From assembly GCA_039591615.1 (NCBI GenBank), contig JBDHDH010000006.1, positions 4,841 through 68,840 on the forward strand: 64,000 bases of DNA. The letters are read 5' to 3'. Under the pieces are notes generated by a model. That model searched no databases, had not been told where the DNA came from, and saw only the letters and a list, made by a program, of their open reading frames with translations. The position numbers and the translations under genes were made by a program. Positions 8,892-16,833 of the stretch are shown in pieces. The DNA is from JBDHDH01 sp039591615. Lineage in GTDB: Bacteria > Gemmatimonadota > Gemmatimonadetes > Gemmatimonadales > GWC2-71-9. Numbering within the stretch: the first letter of the stretch is position 1; each line of letters starts with the position of its first letter.

Positions 8892-9590
8892 ATGAATTTT
8901 GACGCGCTTCCCGGCAATCTGACCCGGGTGCGCGACGAGATCGCACGGATTCGTAACCGCGCGGGACTGCGAGGGAGTCTGCGGATCGTGGCGATCGCAA
9001 AGGGGCATCCCGCGGCGGCCGTTCGGGTGGCCTGTGCCGCTGGTCTCCTGGACATCGGTGAGAATCGAATCCAAGAGGCGGTGAGCAAACAGGACCAACT
9101 CGCGGACGTTGCGGTCAGGTGGCACATGGTTGGCCATCTGCAGACCAACAAAGCAAAGCAGGTTCCAGGTCGGTTCGCGTTGGTTCACTCGGTAGATTCG
9201 GTGCGATTGGCGGAGGCGCTGGAGCGGGCGACGGCGCGCCGGGGTGGGGGGACGAGCCTCCCGGTGCTCTTGCAGGTGAACGTCGCCAATGAGGCACAAA
9301 AGAGCGGATGCCAGCCAGAGGAGGCCGAATGCCTCGCGGAGCGCGTCAGCCAGCTTTCCCATCTTCGGCTCGCCGGCCTCATGACGATGGCGCCTTTCAC
9401 CGACGACGAGCGCGAGCAGCGACGGGTCTTCGCCGCGTTACGGAACCTGCGGGATCGTCTCGACGCGAGCTCGGATCTTCGCCTGACCGAGTTGTCGATG
9501 GGCATGTCGAGTGACTACCCGGCGGCGGTCGCCGAGGGCGCCACCATCCTGCGTCTGGGTACCGCGCTGTTTGGAGAACGTCCGCGATGA
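8892..9590 (+). CDS. yggS: YggS/PROSC family PLP homeostasis protein
   Basis: A PLP-binding alanine-racemase-fold protein without known catalysis that buffers pyridoxal phosphate. Family features are IVAIAKGHPAAAV (PLP lysine in AIAKGHP), IGENRIQEA, WHMVGHLQTNKAK, a long HLRLAGLMTMAPF strand and ELSMGMSSDYPAAVAEGAT near the end. ATG 8892 gives 232 residues; ATG 8886 is an alternative two codons longer. Neither has a Shine-Dalgarno. A weak TTGTTG (8855-8860) and TAGGTT (8878-8883) pair with 17 bp between would start the mRNA almost at 8892. The 117-bp gap before this gene holds nothing else I can identify. The stop overlaps divIVA (ATGA). Confidence 0.9.
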   Translation: MNFDALPGNLTRVRDEIARIRNRAGLRGSLRIVAIAKGHPAAAVRVACAAGLLDIGENRIQEAVSKQDQLADVAVRWHMVGHLQTNKAKQVPGRFALVHSVDSVRLAEALERATARRGGGTSLPVLLQVNVANEAQKSGCQPEEAECLAERVSQLSHLRLAGLMTMAPFTDDEREQRRVFAALRNLRDRLDASSDLRLTELSMGMSSDYPAAVAEGATILRLGTALFGERPR

Positions 9591-10090
9591 ACGATGATGC
9601 ATTCCGGCTCACGCCGGTCGACGTCCGAGGCCAGCAGTTTCACCGAGAGACCTTCGGATACAACCGTGCGGATGTGGAGGATTTCAAGAATCGGTTGGCT
9701 GATGAGATGGAGCGGCTGTTCCGTGAGCGCGTCCAGCTCGAGGAGCGGCTCAACAACATGCGCGAGCAGTTGAAAGCCTACCGTGATCGAGAGAAAGCGA
9801 TCAACGACGCGGTCTTGATGACTCAGACCGTGCGCCAGGATGCCGAGGACGCTGCCCGGCGGCAGATGGAGCTGGTTCTCCAGGAGGCGCGTGTCAAGGC
9901 CGAGCAGATCGTGGCGGCGGCTCGCACGCGCGAGATCGCCCTGCGCCGCGATATCGATCAAGCACATCACGAGCTGAGCGGCTACCTCGCCGCCTTTCGC
10001 AGTCTGTTGGAGCGATACATGGCCCAGGTGAACTCGCTGGCCCGACACGCGCGTGATGGAACCCCGCCCGAGCTTCCGGAGGAGCAGTGA
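9587..10090 (+). CDS. divIVA: DivIVA domain-containing protein
   Basis: A 167-residue coiled-coil protein. The N-terminus has the DivIVA membrane-targeting pattern LTPVDVRGQQFHRETFGYNRADVEDF, followed by a heptad-rich helix to about residue 135. DivIVA proteins bind negatively curved membrane at poles and septa and recruit division or polar-growth factors. It is shorter than actinobacterial Wag31/DivIVA. It sits between yggS and pnp with 4-bp overlaps on both sides. This position away from ftsZ differs from Gram-positive clusters where yggS-sepF-divIVA follow ftsZ, although the yggS-divIVA pairing itself is kept. Confidence 0.88.
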   Translation: MNDDAFRLTPVDVRGQQFHRETFGYNRADVEDFKNRLADEMERLFRERVQLEERLNNMREQLKAYRDREKAINDAVLMTQTVRQDAEDAARRQMELVLQEARVKAEQIVAAARTREIALRRDIDQAHHELSGYLAAFRSLLERYMAQVNSLARHARDGTPPELPEEQ

Positions 10091-10917
10091 CCCCGCCGAC
10101 CCTGCGGCAGTCGGTCGCCGGTGCGGTCGATGCGGTGCGGACACGCAGTGCGCTCGAGCCCGCCGTGGCTCTGGTGCTCGGGACCGGGCTCGGGGGGCTC
10201 GCAGAGGAGATGGAGGTGGAGGCGGCCATCGGCTATGAAGAGATTCCAGCCTTCCCGCTCTCCACCGTCGAGACGCACGCGGGCCGACTGCTCCTGGGTC
10301 GGCTGGGGAACAAACCCGTCGTGGCGATGCAGGGACGGTTTCACCGATACGAAGGCTATTCGATGCAGCAGATCACCTTCCCAGTGCGTGTGATGGGTGC
10401 CCTGGGCGCAGAGACGCTGTTCGTGTCGAATGCCTGTGGTGGGATGCACCCCCTCTGGGCGGCGGGGGACCTGGTACTCATTGCCGACCACATCAATCTG
10501 CTGGGTGACAACCCCTTGGTGGGACCCAATGACGATGCCCTGGGGCCCCGGTTTCCTGACATGTCGGCGTCGTACGACCCCATGCTACGGGAACTGGCAC
10601 GGGCGGCGGCGAAGGACCTCAAGATCACCCTCCGCGAAGGTGTGTATGTCGCCGTGACGGGCCCGAACCTGGAGACCGGTGCCGAATACCGCTTTCTGCG
10701 TGGGCTCGGGGCGGACGTCGTAGGGATGTCCACGGTGCCCGAGGTGATCGTCGCGGTGCACGGCGGGATGCGCGTGCTCGGCATTTCCATCATCACCGAC
10801 ATGTGCCTCCCGGACGCGCTGGAGCCGGCAGACATTCAGAAGATCATCGGCATAGCACGACGGGCCGAGCCCGCGCTCACTCGGGTGGTGACCACGGTGC
10901 TCGAGCGCATGAACTGA
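10087..10917 (+). CDS. Purine nucleoside phosphorylase (trimeric, PNP-I type)
   Basis: The enzyme splits purine (deoxy)nucleosides with phosphate to base and (deoxy)ribose-1-phosphate. Motifs of the trimeric family are VLGTGLGGLA (phosphate loop), QGRFHRYEGY, VSNACGGMH, GPNLET (Glu196) and GMSTVPEVIVA. The purine-binding Asn of 6-oxopurine-specific enzymes (ITN) is Asp238 here (ISIITDMC), which may shift base preference. It has 276 residues, a normal size. The GTG at 10087 overlaps the divIVA stop, and its TGA overlaps the ileS ATG. Whether it is named punA or deoD-like depends on specificity, so no symbol is given. Confidence 0.92.
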   Translation: MTPPTLRQSVAGAVDAVRTRSALEPAVALVLGTGLGGLAEEMEVEAAIGYEEIPAFPLSTVETHAGRLLLGRLGNKPVVAMQGRFHRYEGYSMQQITFPVRVMGALGAETLFVSNACGGMHPLWAAGDLVLIADHINLLGDNPLVGPNDDALGPRFPDMSASYDPMLRELARAAAKDLKITLREGVYVAVTGPNLETGAEYRFLRGLGADVVGMSTVPEVIVAVHGGMRVLGISIITDMCLPDALEPADIQKIIGIARRAEPALTRVVTTVLERMN

Positions 10918-13900
10918 TGGCGTACGAACCGCTGCCCCCAGGGTCGCTGGACGCCTTGGAGCGAGGGCTCCTCGAGCAGTGGCGGTCGGAGGACCTCTTT
11001 CACCGCACGCTGGAGGCGACCCGCGAGGGGAGGCCCTTTGTCTTCTACGAAGGCCCGCCCACCGCCAACGGGCGCCCGGGGATTCACCACGTCTTCGCGC
11101 GAACGATCAAAGACCTGATCAATCGGTATCAGACGATGCTTGGCCGTTCAGTGACGCGTATCGCGGGATGGGACACCCACGGACTCCCGGTGGAGATCGA
11201 GTTGGAAAAGGAGCTCAACATCTCGGGCAAGTCCGACATCGAACGCCTCGGGGTTGCCGAATTCAACCGCCGATGCAAGGAGAGCGTTTTTCGATATAAG
11301 AACGATTGGGAGAGCCTCTCCGAGCGCATCGGGTACTGGCTCGACTACGCCCGACCGTACGTCACGTATGCCAATGACTACGTCGAGAGCGTGTGGTGGA
11401 TCTTGAAGCAGCTGGCAGATAAAGACCTGCTGTTCAAGGGACACAAGGTCCTTCCGTACTGTCCACGATGTGGCACCGCCCTCTCGAGCCACGAGCTCGC
11501 CCAGGGCTACGCCACGCACCGTAGTCCCTCGATTTACGCGCTCTTCCAGCTGGCCGAGGAGTCCGACCGACATCTGCTCGTGTGGACCACCACGCCCTGG
11601 ACGCTCCCCTCCAACGTCGCTATCGCGGTGCATCCGGATTTCCGCTACGTGGAGTTGGACGTGGATGGGAAGCGGGTGATCGTCGAACAGACCATCGCCG
11701 ACACCAAAGCCGTACCAGGCGCGGCGCGCGGCCGGCCACTGGGCACGTTCCCACGAGTTGCCGAGTTCAGCGGGCGGGATCTCGTGGGACTCCGTTACGA
11801 ACAGCTCCTCGACGCGGTGGAGATCGATTCCGGACGGGCATTTCGCGTCGTCGCAGGCGACTTCGTGACCAGCGACGAGGGAACCGGGCTGGTCCATATG
11901 GCACCTGCGTTTGGAGCCGATGACTACGCCACGGTGCAGCGCGAGGGGCTGGCCTTCGTGAACCCCGTAGACCCGGCGGGCCGTTTCACCGGGACCCGCT
12001 GGGAAGCTATCAACGGTAGAACGGTGTTCGAAGCGAACCCGATCATTGCCGAGCGCCTGACGAGCGAAGGGAAAGTGTTTGGCCGGTATGAGCCCACGGG
12101 ATACGAGCACACCTATCCCTTCTGCTGGCGCTGCGACGCGCCCCTTGTCTATTACGCTCGAGAATCCTGGTTTGTCCGAACCACGGCCTTCAAGAATCGG
12201 ATGCTGGAAGTCAACCGAGCGGTCGATTGGAATCCTCCCGAGGTTGGGTCGGGACGGTTCGGCGAGTGGCTGGAGAACAACGTCGACTGGGCTCTTTCCC
12301 GCGACCGCTACTGGGGCACGCCACTTCCCGTATGGGTTTGTGATGCCGATTCCGAGCACCGGGTGGTTATCGGATCATATGCGGAGCTCGCCGCGCACTG
12401 GGGCAAACCGCTCCCTGCCGATTTCGATCCCCATAAGCCGTATATCGACGAGTACGCCTTTGCATGTGCCGTGCGAAGCTGCGGCGGGACCATGCGTCGT
12501 ATCCCGGAGGTCATCGACGCGTGGTTCGACTCGGGCGCGATGCCCTTCGCGCAGTGGCACTTCCCCTTCGAGAACGAGGAGGAGTTCGCGCGGCATTTCC
12601 CGGCCGATTTCATCTGTGAAGGGTTGGATCAGACACGAGGGTGGTTCTACTCGCTGCTGGCCATCGCCGTGGGAGTGTCCGGCAGCCCGCCTTACCGGCA
12701 CGTGATTGTCAACGGCCTCGTGCTGGATGCCGAGGGGCGTAAGATGTCGAAGCGTCTCGGTAATGTGGTGGATCCGGTGGAGGTCGTGGGCGAGTTCGGA
12801 GCGGACGCGGTTCGGTTGTATCTGCTGGCGTCGAGTCAGGCCTGGCTGGAGAAGCGCTTCGACCGTGCGCACATCTCCGAGGTGGCCCTCGGATTCCTGA
12901 ACCGGATTCGACACACCTACACCTTTTTCGCGCTATATGCAGAGGAGTGGACGCCCAACACGGGTGTCCCCCCAACGGCAGAGCGGCCGTTGATCGATCG
13001 CTGGCTCCTGAGTCGCTTGGATTCGGTGACCGCAGCGGTCCGAGAGGCGTGGTCGCGGTACGACGTGACCACCGGAACGCGCACAATCGTTCAGTTCTGT
13101 GACCAGGAGCTATCCAACTGGTACGTGCGTCGAAGCCGGCCGCGGTTCTGGGCGCCCGATGCCGAATCTGACCCCGCCGCGCTCGCGACACTGCACGAGG
13201 CGCTGGTGACCGTGAGCCGGCTGCTGGCACCCGCCGTGCCGTTTCTCAGCGATGCGATCCATCGGCGGCTCGCGGGATCTTCGGTGCACCTGGCGGCGTT
13301 CCCTGAGGATCGCGGTCGGAGCGATCCGGAGCTCGAGGCTGCCATGGACATGGTCCGCCGCCTGGCGTCGATGGCTCGCGCCGCCCGTGAGCGGGCGGGC
13401 CTTCGGGTGCGTCAGCCGCTCGCAGCCATGCGCGTGGCGATGCCGGCGGGGGCGCGGGACCGCGTGAGTGGAGAGCTCCTGGGTCTGTTGGCGGACGAGG
13501 CCAACGTACGGGAGGTGAGCGTCGTAGCCTCTGACGAAGACTTGGTGCAATTACGAGCCAAGCCGAATTTTCGCACGCTTGGGAAGATCTACGCGAAAGA
13601 CACGCCGCTCGCGGCCAAGGCGATGCACCGGCTCACCGCCGACCAGCTGCGAAGTCTCGAGAGCGGCACGCCGCAGAGCGTGCCTGTCGACGGGCGAACG
13701 TTTGAGTACCGGCCCGAGGACGTGATCGTCGAGCGGCAGGTCGTTACCGAATGGCTAGTGGAGAGTGAGGGTCCCTTGGTCGTGGCACTGGATCCCGAGC
13801 TCACCGACGAGCTCCGCAAAGAGGGCCTGGCGCGAGAGGTGGTGAACCGGGTGCAACGACTCCGCAAAGAGGCGGACTACGATTACAATACACGGGTTGC

Positions 13901-14129
13901 CCTGAGCATCTCCGGCGTCGGAGATGCCTTGGCGGCGGTCGAGGCATTCCGCAGCCTGATTGCCGGTGAGACCCTGGCACGGCGAGTCGAGGTGGGGACC
14001 GACCTCCCGGACTTCGACGTGCGCGAAACCGTTGACATCGATGGCCAGGAGGTGATCCTGTCGCTGCGGCGATTGGAGAGCTCCGGTCAGAGAGTTGCGA
14101 GCCGCTCAAGCGGCAGGAACGTCACATGA
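10917..14129 (+). CDS. ileS: Isoleucyl-tRNA synthetase, type 2, with GxHH signature
   Basis: IleRS charges tRNA-Ile. The protein has 1070 residues, with YEGPPTANGRPG, GWDTHGLPVEIELEK, a CP1 editing domain (WTTTPWTLPSN), CWRCDAPLVYYARESWF, EGLDQTRGWFYSL and KMSKR at 609-613, followed by an anticodon-binding region and a DUF5915-like C-terminus. HGLPVE and the long form mark the eukaryote-like type 2 enzyme, which is generally mupirocin-tolerant. The catalytic HxGH signature reads G55-I56-H57-H58, so the first and third residues are exchanged. The start at ATG 10917 overlaps the pnp stop; an earlier in-frame start would sit deep inside pnp. It overlaps the dksA-like gene by 4 bp. Confidence 0.95.
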   Translation: MAYEPLPPGSLDALERGLLEQWRSEDLFHRTLEATREGRPFVFYEGPPTANGRPGIHHVFARTIKDLINRYQTMLGRSVTRIAGWDTHGLPVEIELEKELNISGKSDIERLGVAEFNRRCKESVFRYKNDWESLSERIGYWLDYARPYVTYANDYVESVWWILKQLADKDLLFKGHKVLPYCPRCGTALSSHELAQGYATHRSPSIYALFQLAEESDRHLLVWTTTPWTLPSNVAIAVHPDFRYVELDVDGKRVIVEQTIADTKAVPGAARGRPLGTFPRVAEFSGRDLVGLRYEQLLDAVEIDSGRAFRVVAGDFVTSDEGTGLVHMAPAFGADDYATVQREGLAFVNPVDPAGRFTGTRWEAINGRTVFEANPIIAERLTSEGKVFGRYEPTGYEHTYPFCWRCDAPLVYYARESWFVRTTAFKNRMLEVNRAVDWNPPEVGSGRFGEWLENNVDWALSRDRYWGTPLPVWVCDADSEHRVVIGSYAELAAHWGKPLPADFDPHKPYIDEYAFACAVRSCGGTMRRIPEVIDAWFDSGAMPFAQWHFPFENEEEFARHFPADFICEGLDQTRGWFYSLLAIAVGVSGSPPYRHVIVNGLVLDAEGRKMSKRLGNVVDPVEVVGEFGADAVRLYLLASSQAWLEKRFDRAHISEVALGFLNRIRHTYTFFALYAEEWTPNTGVPPTAERPLIDRWLLSRLDSVTAAVREAWSRYDVTTGTRTIVQFCDQELSNWYVRRSRPRFWAPDAESDPAALATLHEALVTVSRLLAPAVPFLSDAIHRRLAGSSVHLAAFPEDRGRSDPELEAAMDMVRRLASMARAARERAGLRVRQPLAAMRVAMPAGARDRVSGELLGLLADEANVREVSVVASDEDLVQLRAKPNFRTLGKIYAKDTPLAAKAMHRLTADQLRSLESGTPQSVPVDGRTFEYRPEDVIVERQVVTEWLVESEGPLVVALDPELTDELRKEGLAREVVNRVQRLRKEADYDYNTRVALSISGVGDALAAVEAFRSLIAGETLARRVEVGTDLPDFDVRETVDIDGQEVILSLRRLESSGQRVASRSSGRNVT

Positions 14130-14509
14130 ACAAGAAACAACTTGCTCATCTCGAGAAGCGGCTCTTGGAGGAACGTAGCCGGGTGATGAAAGAGCTCGGC
14201 TACTACGACCAGCAATTCAGTGGCACGCTCCAGAGTTCAGACGGCGATCTGTCATCGTATTCCTTTCACATGGCCGATCAGGGAACCGATGCGATGGAGC
14301 GGGAGAAGCAGTTCCTGTTCGCTTCCAAAGAGGGCCGCTACCTGTGGCACGTCAATGAGGCACTCCGGAGGATGTACTTCGAGCCCGAGAAGTTCGGGAG
14401 CTGTCATGAGTGCGGGGACGATATCGGCTTCGAGCGCCTGGACGCGTTGCCACACGCTCGGTTGTGCATCAAGTGCAAGGCGAGGGAGGAAGATGCCAAA
14501 CGGGCCTAA
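14126..14509 (+). CDS. DksA/TraR C4-type zinc-finger protein
   Basis: A 127-residue protein with an N-terminal coiled coil (residues 1-75) and a zinc finger with C93-x2-C96 and C114-x2-C117 (CHECGDD and RLCIKCK). DksA-family proteins insert the coiled coil into the RNA polymerase secondary channel and modulate initiation, often with ppGpp. The coiled-coil tip is DGDLSSYSFHMADQGTD; the two tip Asp of E. coli DksA cannot be assigned with certainty, so activity like true DksA is not assured. It lies between ileS and lspA, as in several phyla, and its 3' end overlaps lspA by 17 bp. Confidence 0.85.
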   Translation: MNKKQLAHLEKRLLEERSRVMKELGYYDQQFSGTLQSSDGDLSSYSFHMADQGTDAMEREKQFLFASKEGRYLWHVNEALRRMYFEPEKFGSCHECGDDIGFERLDALPHARLCIKCKAREEDAKRA

Positions 14510-15014
14510 CTACCGCTTCCAGTTCTGGGGAGTGGGGGTTGCGGTCATCATTCTCGACTTCCTGACGAAGCAGATCGCGGTCAGCACGCTCTCTCGGATC
14601 CCCGTCCGCGTCGTCGGTGACTGGTTGTTGCTCCGGCTTGTCTACAATCCCGGGGCCGCGTTCGGTATCCACGTCGGTGAGCACTCTCGATGGGTGTTCA
14701 TGGTTCTTGCTTTGATCGCCCTGACGGTTCTCGGGGCCATGGCGCAACGCACGCACCCGTCGCAGTGGTTTCGTCTGTCAGCCCTGGGATTGGTCTGCGG
14801 AGGTGCGGTGGGCAATCTCGTCGACCGCGTTCGCAGCAGTCAGGGCGTCGTGGACTTCATCGACGTGTGGATCGGTCCCTTTCACTGGCCGACCTTCAAC
14901 GTCGCGGACATTGCTGTCACCTGCGGTGCCATCGCCCTCGCCGTTGCCTTCTGGCAGGAGGGTCGCCAGAGGCACGTGCCCGCCGGGGAGCAGGCCGACA
15001 CCGCGGAGGCGTAA
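14493..15014 (+). CDS. lspA: Lipoprotein signal peptidase (signal peptidase II)
   Basis: LspA is an aspartyl membrane protease that cleaves the signal peptide of prolipoproteins after lipid attachment to Cys. Four membrane helices are visible. The catalytic aspartates lie in GNLVDR (D111) and FNVADI (D139), and VYNPGAAFGI matches the conserved loop. The start at ATG 14493 gives 173 residues and is preceded by GGGAGGA, so it begins inside the end of the dksA-like gene. The C-terminal tail (RHVPAGEQADTAEA) is hydrophilic. It lies just before rluD, a common lspA-rluD pair. The truncated lipoprotein at the window end is a likely type of substrate. Confidence 0.93.
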   Translation: MPNGPNYRFQFWGVGVAVIILDFLTKQIAVSTLSRIPVRVVGDWLLLRLVYNPGAAFGIHVGEHSRWVFMVLALIALTVLGAMAQRTHPSQWFRLSALGLVCGGAVGNLVDRVRSSQGVVDFIDVWIGPFHWPTFNVADIAVTCGAIALAVAFWQEGRQRHVPAGEQADTAEA

Positions 15015-15020
15015 CAAGAG

Positions 15021-16019
15021 ATTCCAAGCGTCACCTTCCAGGTCGTCGCCGCTGACACCGAGCGACTCGACCGCTTTCTCGCCGATCAACTCTCGATCTC
15101 TCGAACGCAGGCAGCGCGTTTGATCGCCCGCGGTGACGTGGAAGTCAATGGCCAGGCTGCGCGGGCGTCCCGAGTGCTGGCGCGCGGTGACTCGGTCCGC
15201 ATTGCGCTCGAAGATCGGGCCGGGCCACCCCGAGAGCTCACGCCGTATCCCATCTCGCTGACCGTGATCCATGAAGACGCGGCCGTGATGATCCTCGACA
15301 AACCGGCCGGGCTCGTGGTACATCCCGCCCCGGGCCACTGGAACGATACACTCCTCAATGCGCTGGTCGCGCGAAACACACCCCTCGCTCAACCAGAGAC
15401 CGGTCGCCCCGGGTTGGTGCATCGCTTGGACAAGGACACCTCGGGTCTCTTGGTGGTGGCCAAGACCGACGGGGCCCATCGCCGGCTTACGCAAGCCATC
15501 AGGCAGCGCCGCATGGAACGGGTGTACGCCGCTCTGGCATGGGGACACCTGGAGAAACCGAGAGAGATCGAGGCTCCGGTGGGGCGAAGTCCCAAGGACC
15601 GGAAGCGGATGACGGTGCTCGCCACTGGGCGTCCCGCACGGACGACGGTGGAGCCTGTAGCACGATTCGACGTGTGCGATCTCCTCCGAGTGCGACTCGC
15701 GACGGGGCGGACCCACCAGATCCGCGTGCACCTCGCGCATGTCGGGCATCCGATCGTGGGCGATTCCGTGTACGGTGGCGGAGGCGCGCGCCGGGTCACT
15801 GGCGCGCACCAGCCCCGCGCCCGGGACGTCGAGGCGGCAGCCCCCCGTCAGGCCCTGCACGCCACGCTCCTGCGGTTCCGGCACCCGACCTCCGGAGAGC
15901 CGGTGGAGTACCGGTCGGAATGGCCGCGCGATCTTAGGCCGTGCCTGGTAGCCGCCAGTGGCGATGAGAAACTGCTTGCTCGGCCTAACCTGTTGGAGTA
16001 TCTTGGCTTCTTCAAATAA
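15021..16019 (+). CDS. rluD: RluA/RluD family 23S rRNA pseudouridine synthase (apparent ATT start)
   Basis: This enzyme isomerises uridines of rRNA to pseudouridine. The S4 RNA-binding domain (ERLDRFLADQLSISRTQAARLIARGDVEVNG) is followed by the catalytic HRLDKDTSG with its nucleophilic Asp, and then GRTHQIRVHLAHVGHPIVGD. Between the lspA stop at 15012 and the S4 domain no in-frame ATG, GTG or TTG exists. The only initiator-like codon is ATT at 15021, giving MPSVTFQV, a typical RluD beginning, with GGAGG at 15005-15009. The TTG at 15120 would cut off half of the S4 domain. The protein is 332 residues from ATT. The symbol is by family; RluC or RluA specificity cannot be excluded. Confidence 0.85.
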   Translation: MPSVTFQVVAADTERLDRFLADQLSISRTQAARLIARGDVEVNGQAARASRVLARGDSVRIALEDRAGPPRELTPYPISLTVIHEDAAVMILDKPAGLVVHPAPGHWNDTLLNALVARNTPLAQPETGRPGLVHRLDKDTSGLLVVAKTDGAHRRLTQAIRQRRMERVYAALAWGHLEKPREIEAPVGRSPKDRKRMTVLATGRPARTTVEPVARFDVCDLLRVRLATGRTHQIRVHLAHVGHPIVGDSVYGGGGARRVTGAHQPRARDVEAAAPRQALHATLLRFRHPTSGEPVEYRSEWPRDLRPCLVAASGDEKLLARPNLLEYLGFFK

Positions 16020-16020
16020 G

Positions 16021-16458
16021 ATGGCCGACTTTTCCGGCGTTCGGCTCCTCGTCTTTCGTGTGGCCGGCCTGGTGTGTGCGGCGGAAGCGGCGACCGTTCG
16101 AGAGACGCTGTCGGTGCTCCCCGCGACCCGGGTGCCGGGGGCCCCGGAGCAGGTATCGGGCGTGGTCAATGTGCGAGGCGACCTAGTCACGCTCGTCGAC
16201 GGTCGCCGGGCCCTCGGGCAGTCGGCGGGGCCCACGGACAGTGGCTCGATCGTCCTGCTGGATGTCGGCTCTCGCGCCGTGGGGTTCGTGGTCGATGAGG
16301 TGATCGATCTCATCGCGGTCTCCGCCGGCGAGCTCGCCGATCGCCAGGAGTTGCCCGGGATCGACCCGGCCGTAGTCCGTGCGGTCGGGCGACGGGCGGA
16401 GCTTTCGTTCGTCCTCCTCGATTTCGATGCCCTGCTGCGTCCAATCTTTCCGTCGTAG
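16021..16458 (+). CDS. cheW: CheW-like coupling protein (first of three)
   Basis: A 145-residue single CheW (SH3-like) domain. Recognisable parts are VRLLVFRVAGLVCAAEA, the hydrophobic turn GVVNVRGDLVTLVDGRRALG, and GFVVDEVIDLIAV. CheW links chemoreceptors to CheA. It starts one base after rluD and is the first gene of the chemosensory run to 33145. The reduced conservation in the first strands and the absence of an adjacent receptor leave its partner open. ATG 16021 is chosen because the upstream in-frame extension would lie inside rluD. Confidence 0.85.
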   Translation: MADFSGVRLLVFRVAGLVCAAEAATVRETLSVLPATRVPGAPEQVSGVVNVRGDLVTLVDGRRALGQSAGPTDSGSIVLLDVGSRAVGFVVDEVIDLIAVSAGELADRQELPGIDPAVVRAVGRRAELSFVLLDFDALLRPIFPS

Positions 16459-16467
16459 GGAGGGTGT

Positions 16468-16830
16468 GTGAGCCATACTGTGCTCGTCTGCGATGATGCG
16501 ATCTTCATGCGGACCATGATTAGTGATATCCTGACCCAGGCTGGCTATGATGTCATCGGCGAGGCCGAGACGGGGGTGCAGGCTGTGGAGCGGTACCAGC
16601 AGCTCAAGCCCGACTTGGTTACCATGGACATCGTCATGCCGGACATGGGTGGGATTGATGCCGTGCGGGAGATCGTGAAGGTCGATCCGAGCGCGCGGAT
16701 CCTGATGTGCAGTGCGATGGGTCAGCAAGCCTTGGTAGTCGAAGCGATTCAGGCCGGTGCCAAAGATTTCGTCGTCAAGCCCTTCCAGCCGTCCCGGGTA
16801 CTCGAGGCCGTTCAGCGGGTCTTAGGGTAG
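16468..16830 (+). CDS. cheY: CheY-like single-domain response regulator
   Basis: A 120-residue receiver domain with the acidic pair D9-D10, phospho-acceptor D54 (VTMDIVMPDM), the Ser/Thr switch in MCSAMGQ and the conserved Lys in FVVKPF. No output domain is present. It starts at GTG 16468 after AGGGAGGG. It is flanked by cheW and cheA, so it is probably phosphorylated by the CheA encoded next. Whether it acts on a flagellar motor (as CheY) or on a polarity or pilus module cannot be told from sequence; the MglA genes downstream make the second option worth considering. Confidence 0.92.
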   Translation: MSHTVLVCDDAIFMRTMISDILTQAGYDVIGEAETGVQAVERYQQLKPDLVTMDIVMPDMGGIDAVREIVKVDPSARILMCSAMGQQALVVEAIQAGAKDFVVKPFQPSRVLEAVQRVLG

Positions 16831-16833
16831 GGC

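Noticed and set aside
14778..16517. A 579-codon minus-strand frame across lspA, rluD and cheW
   Set aside because: It opposes three well-supported genes and reads as low-complexity Arg/Ser/Pro sequence.
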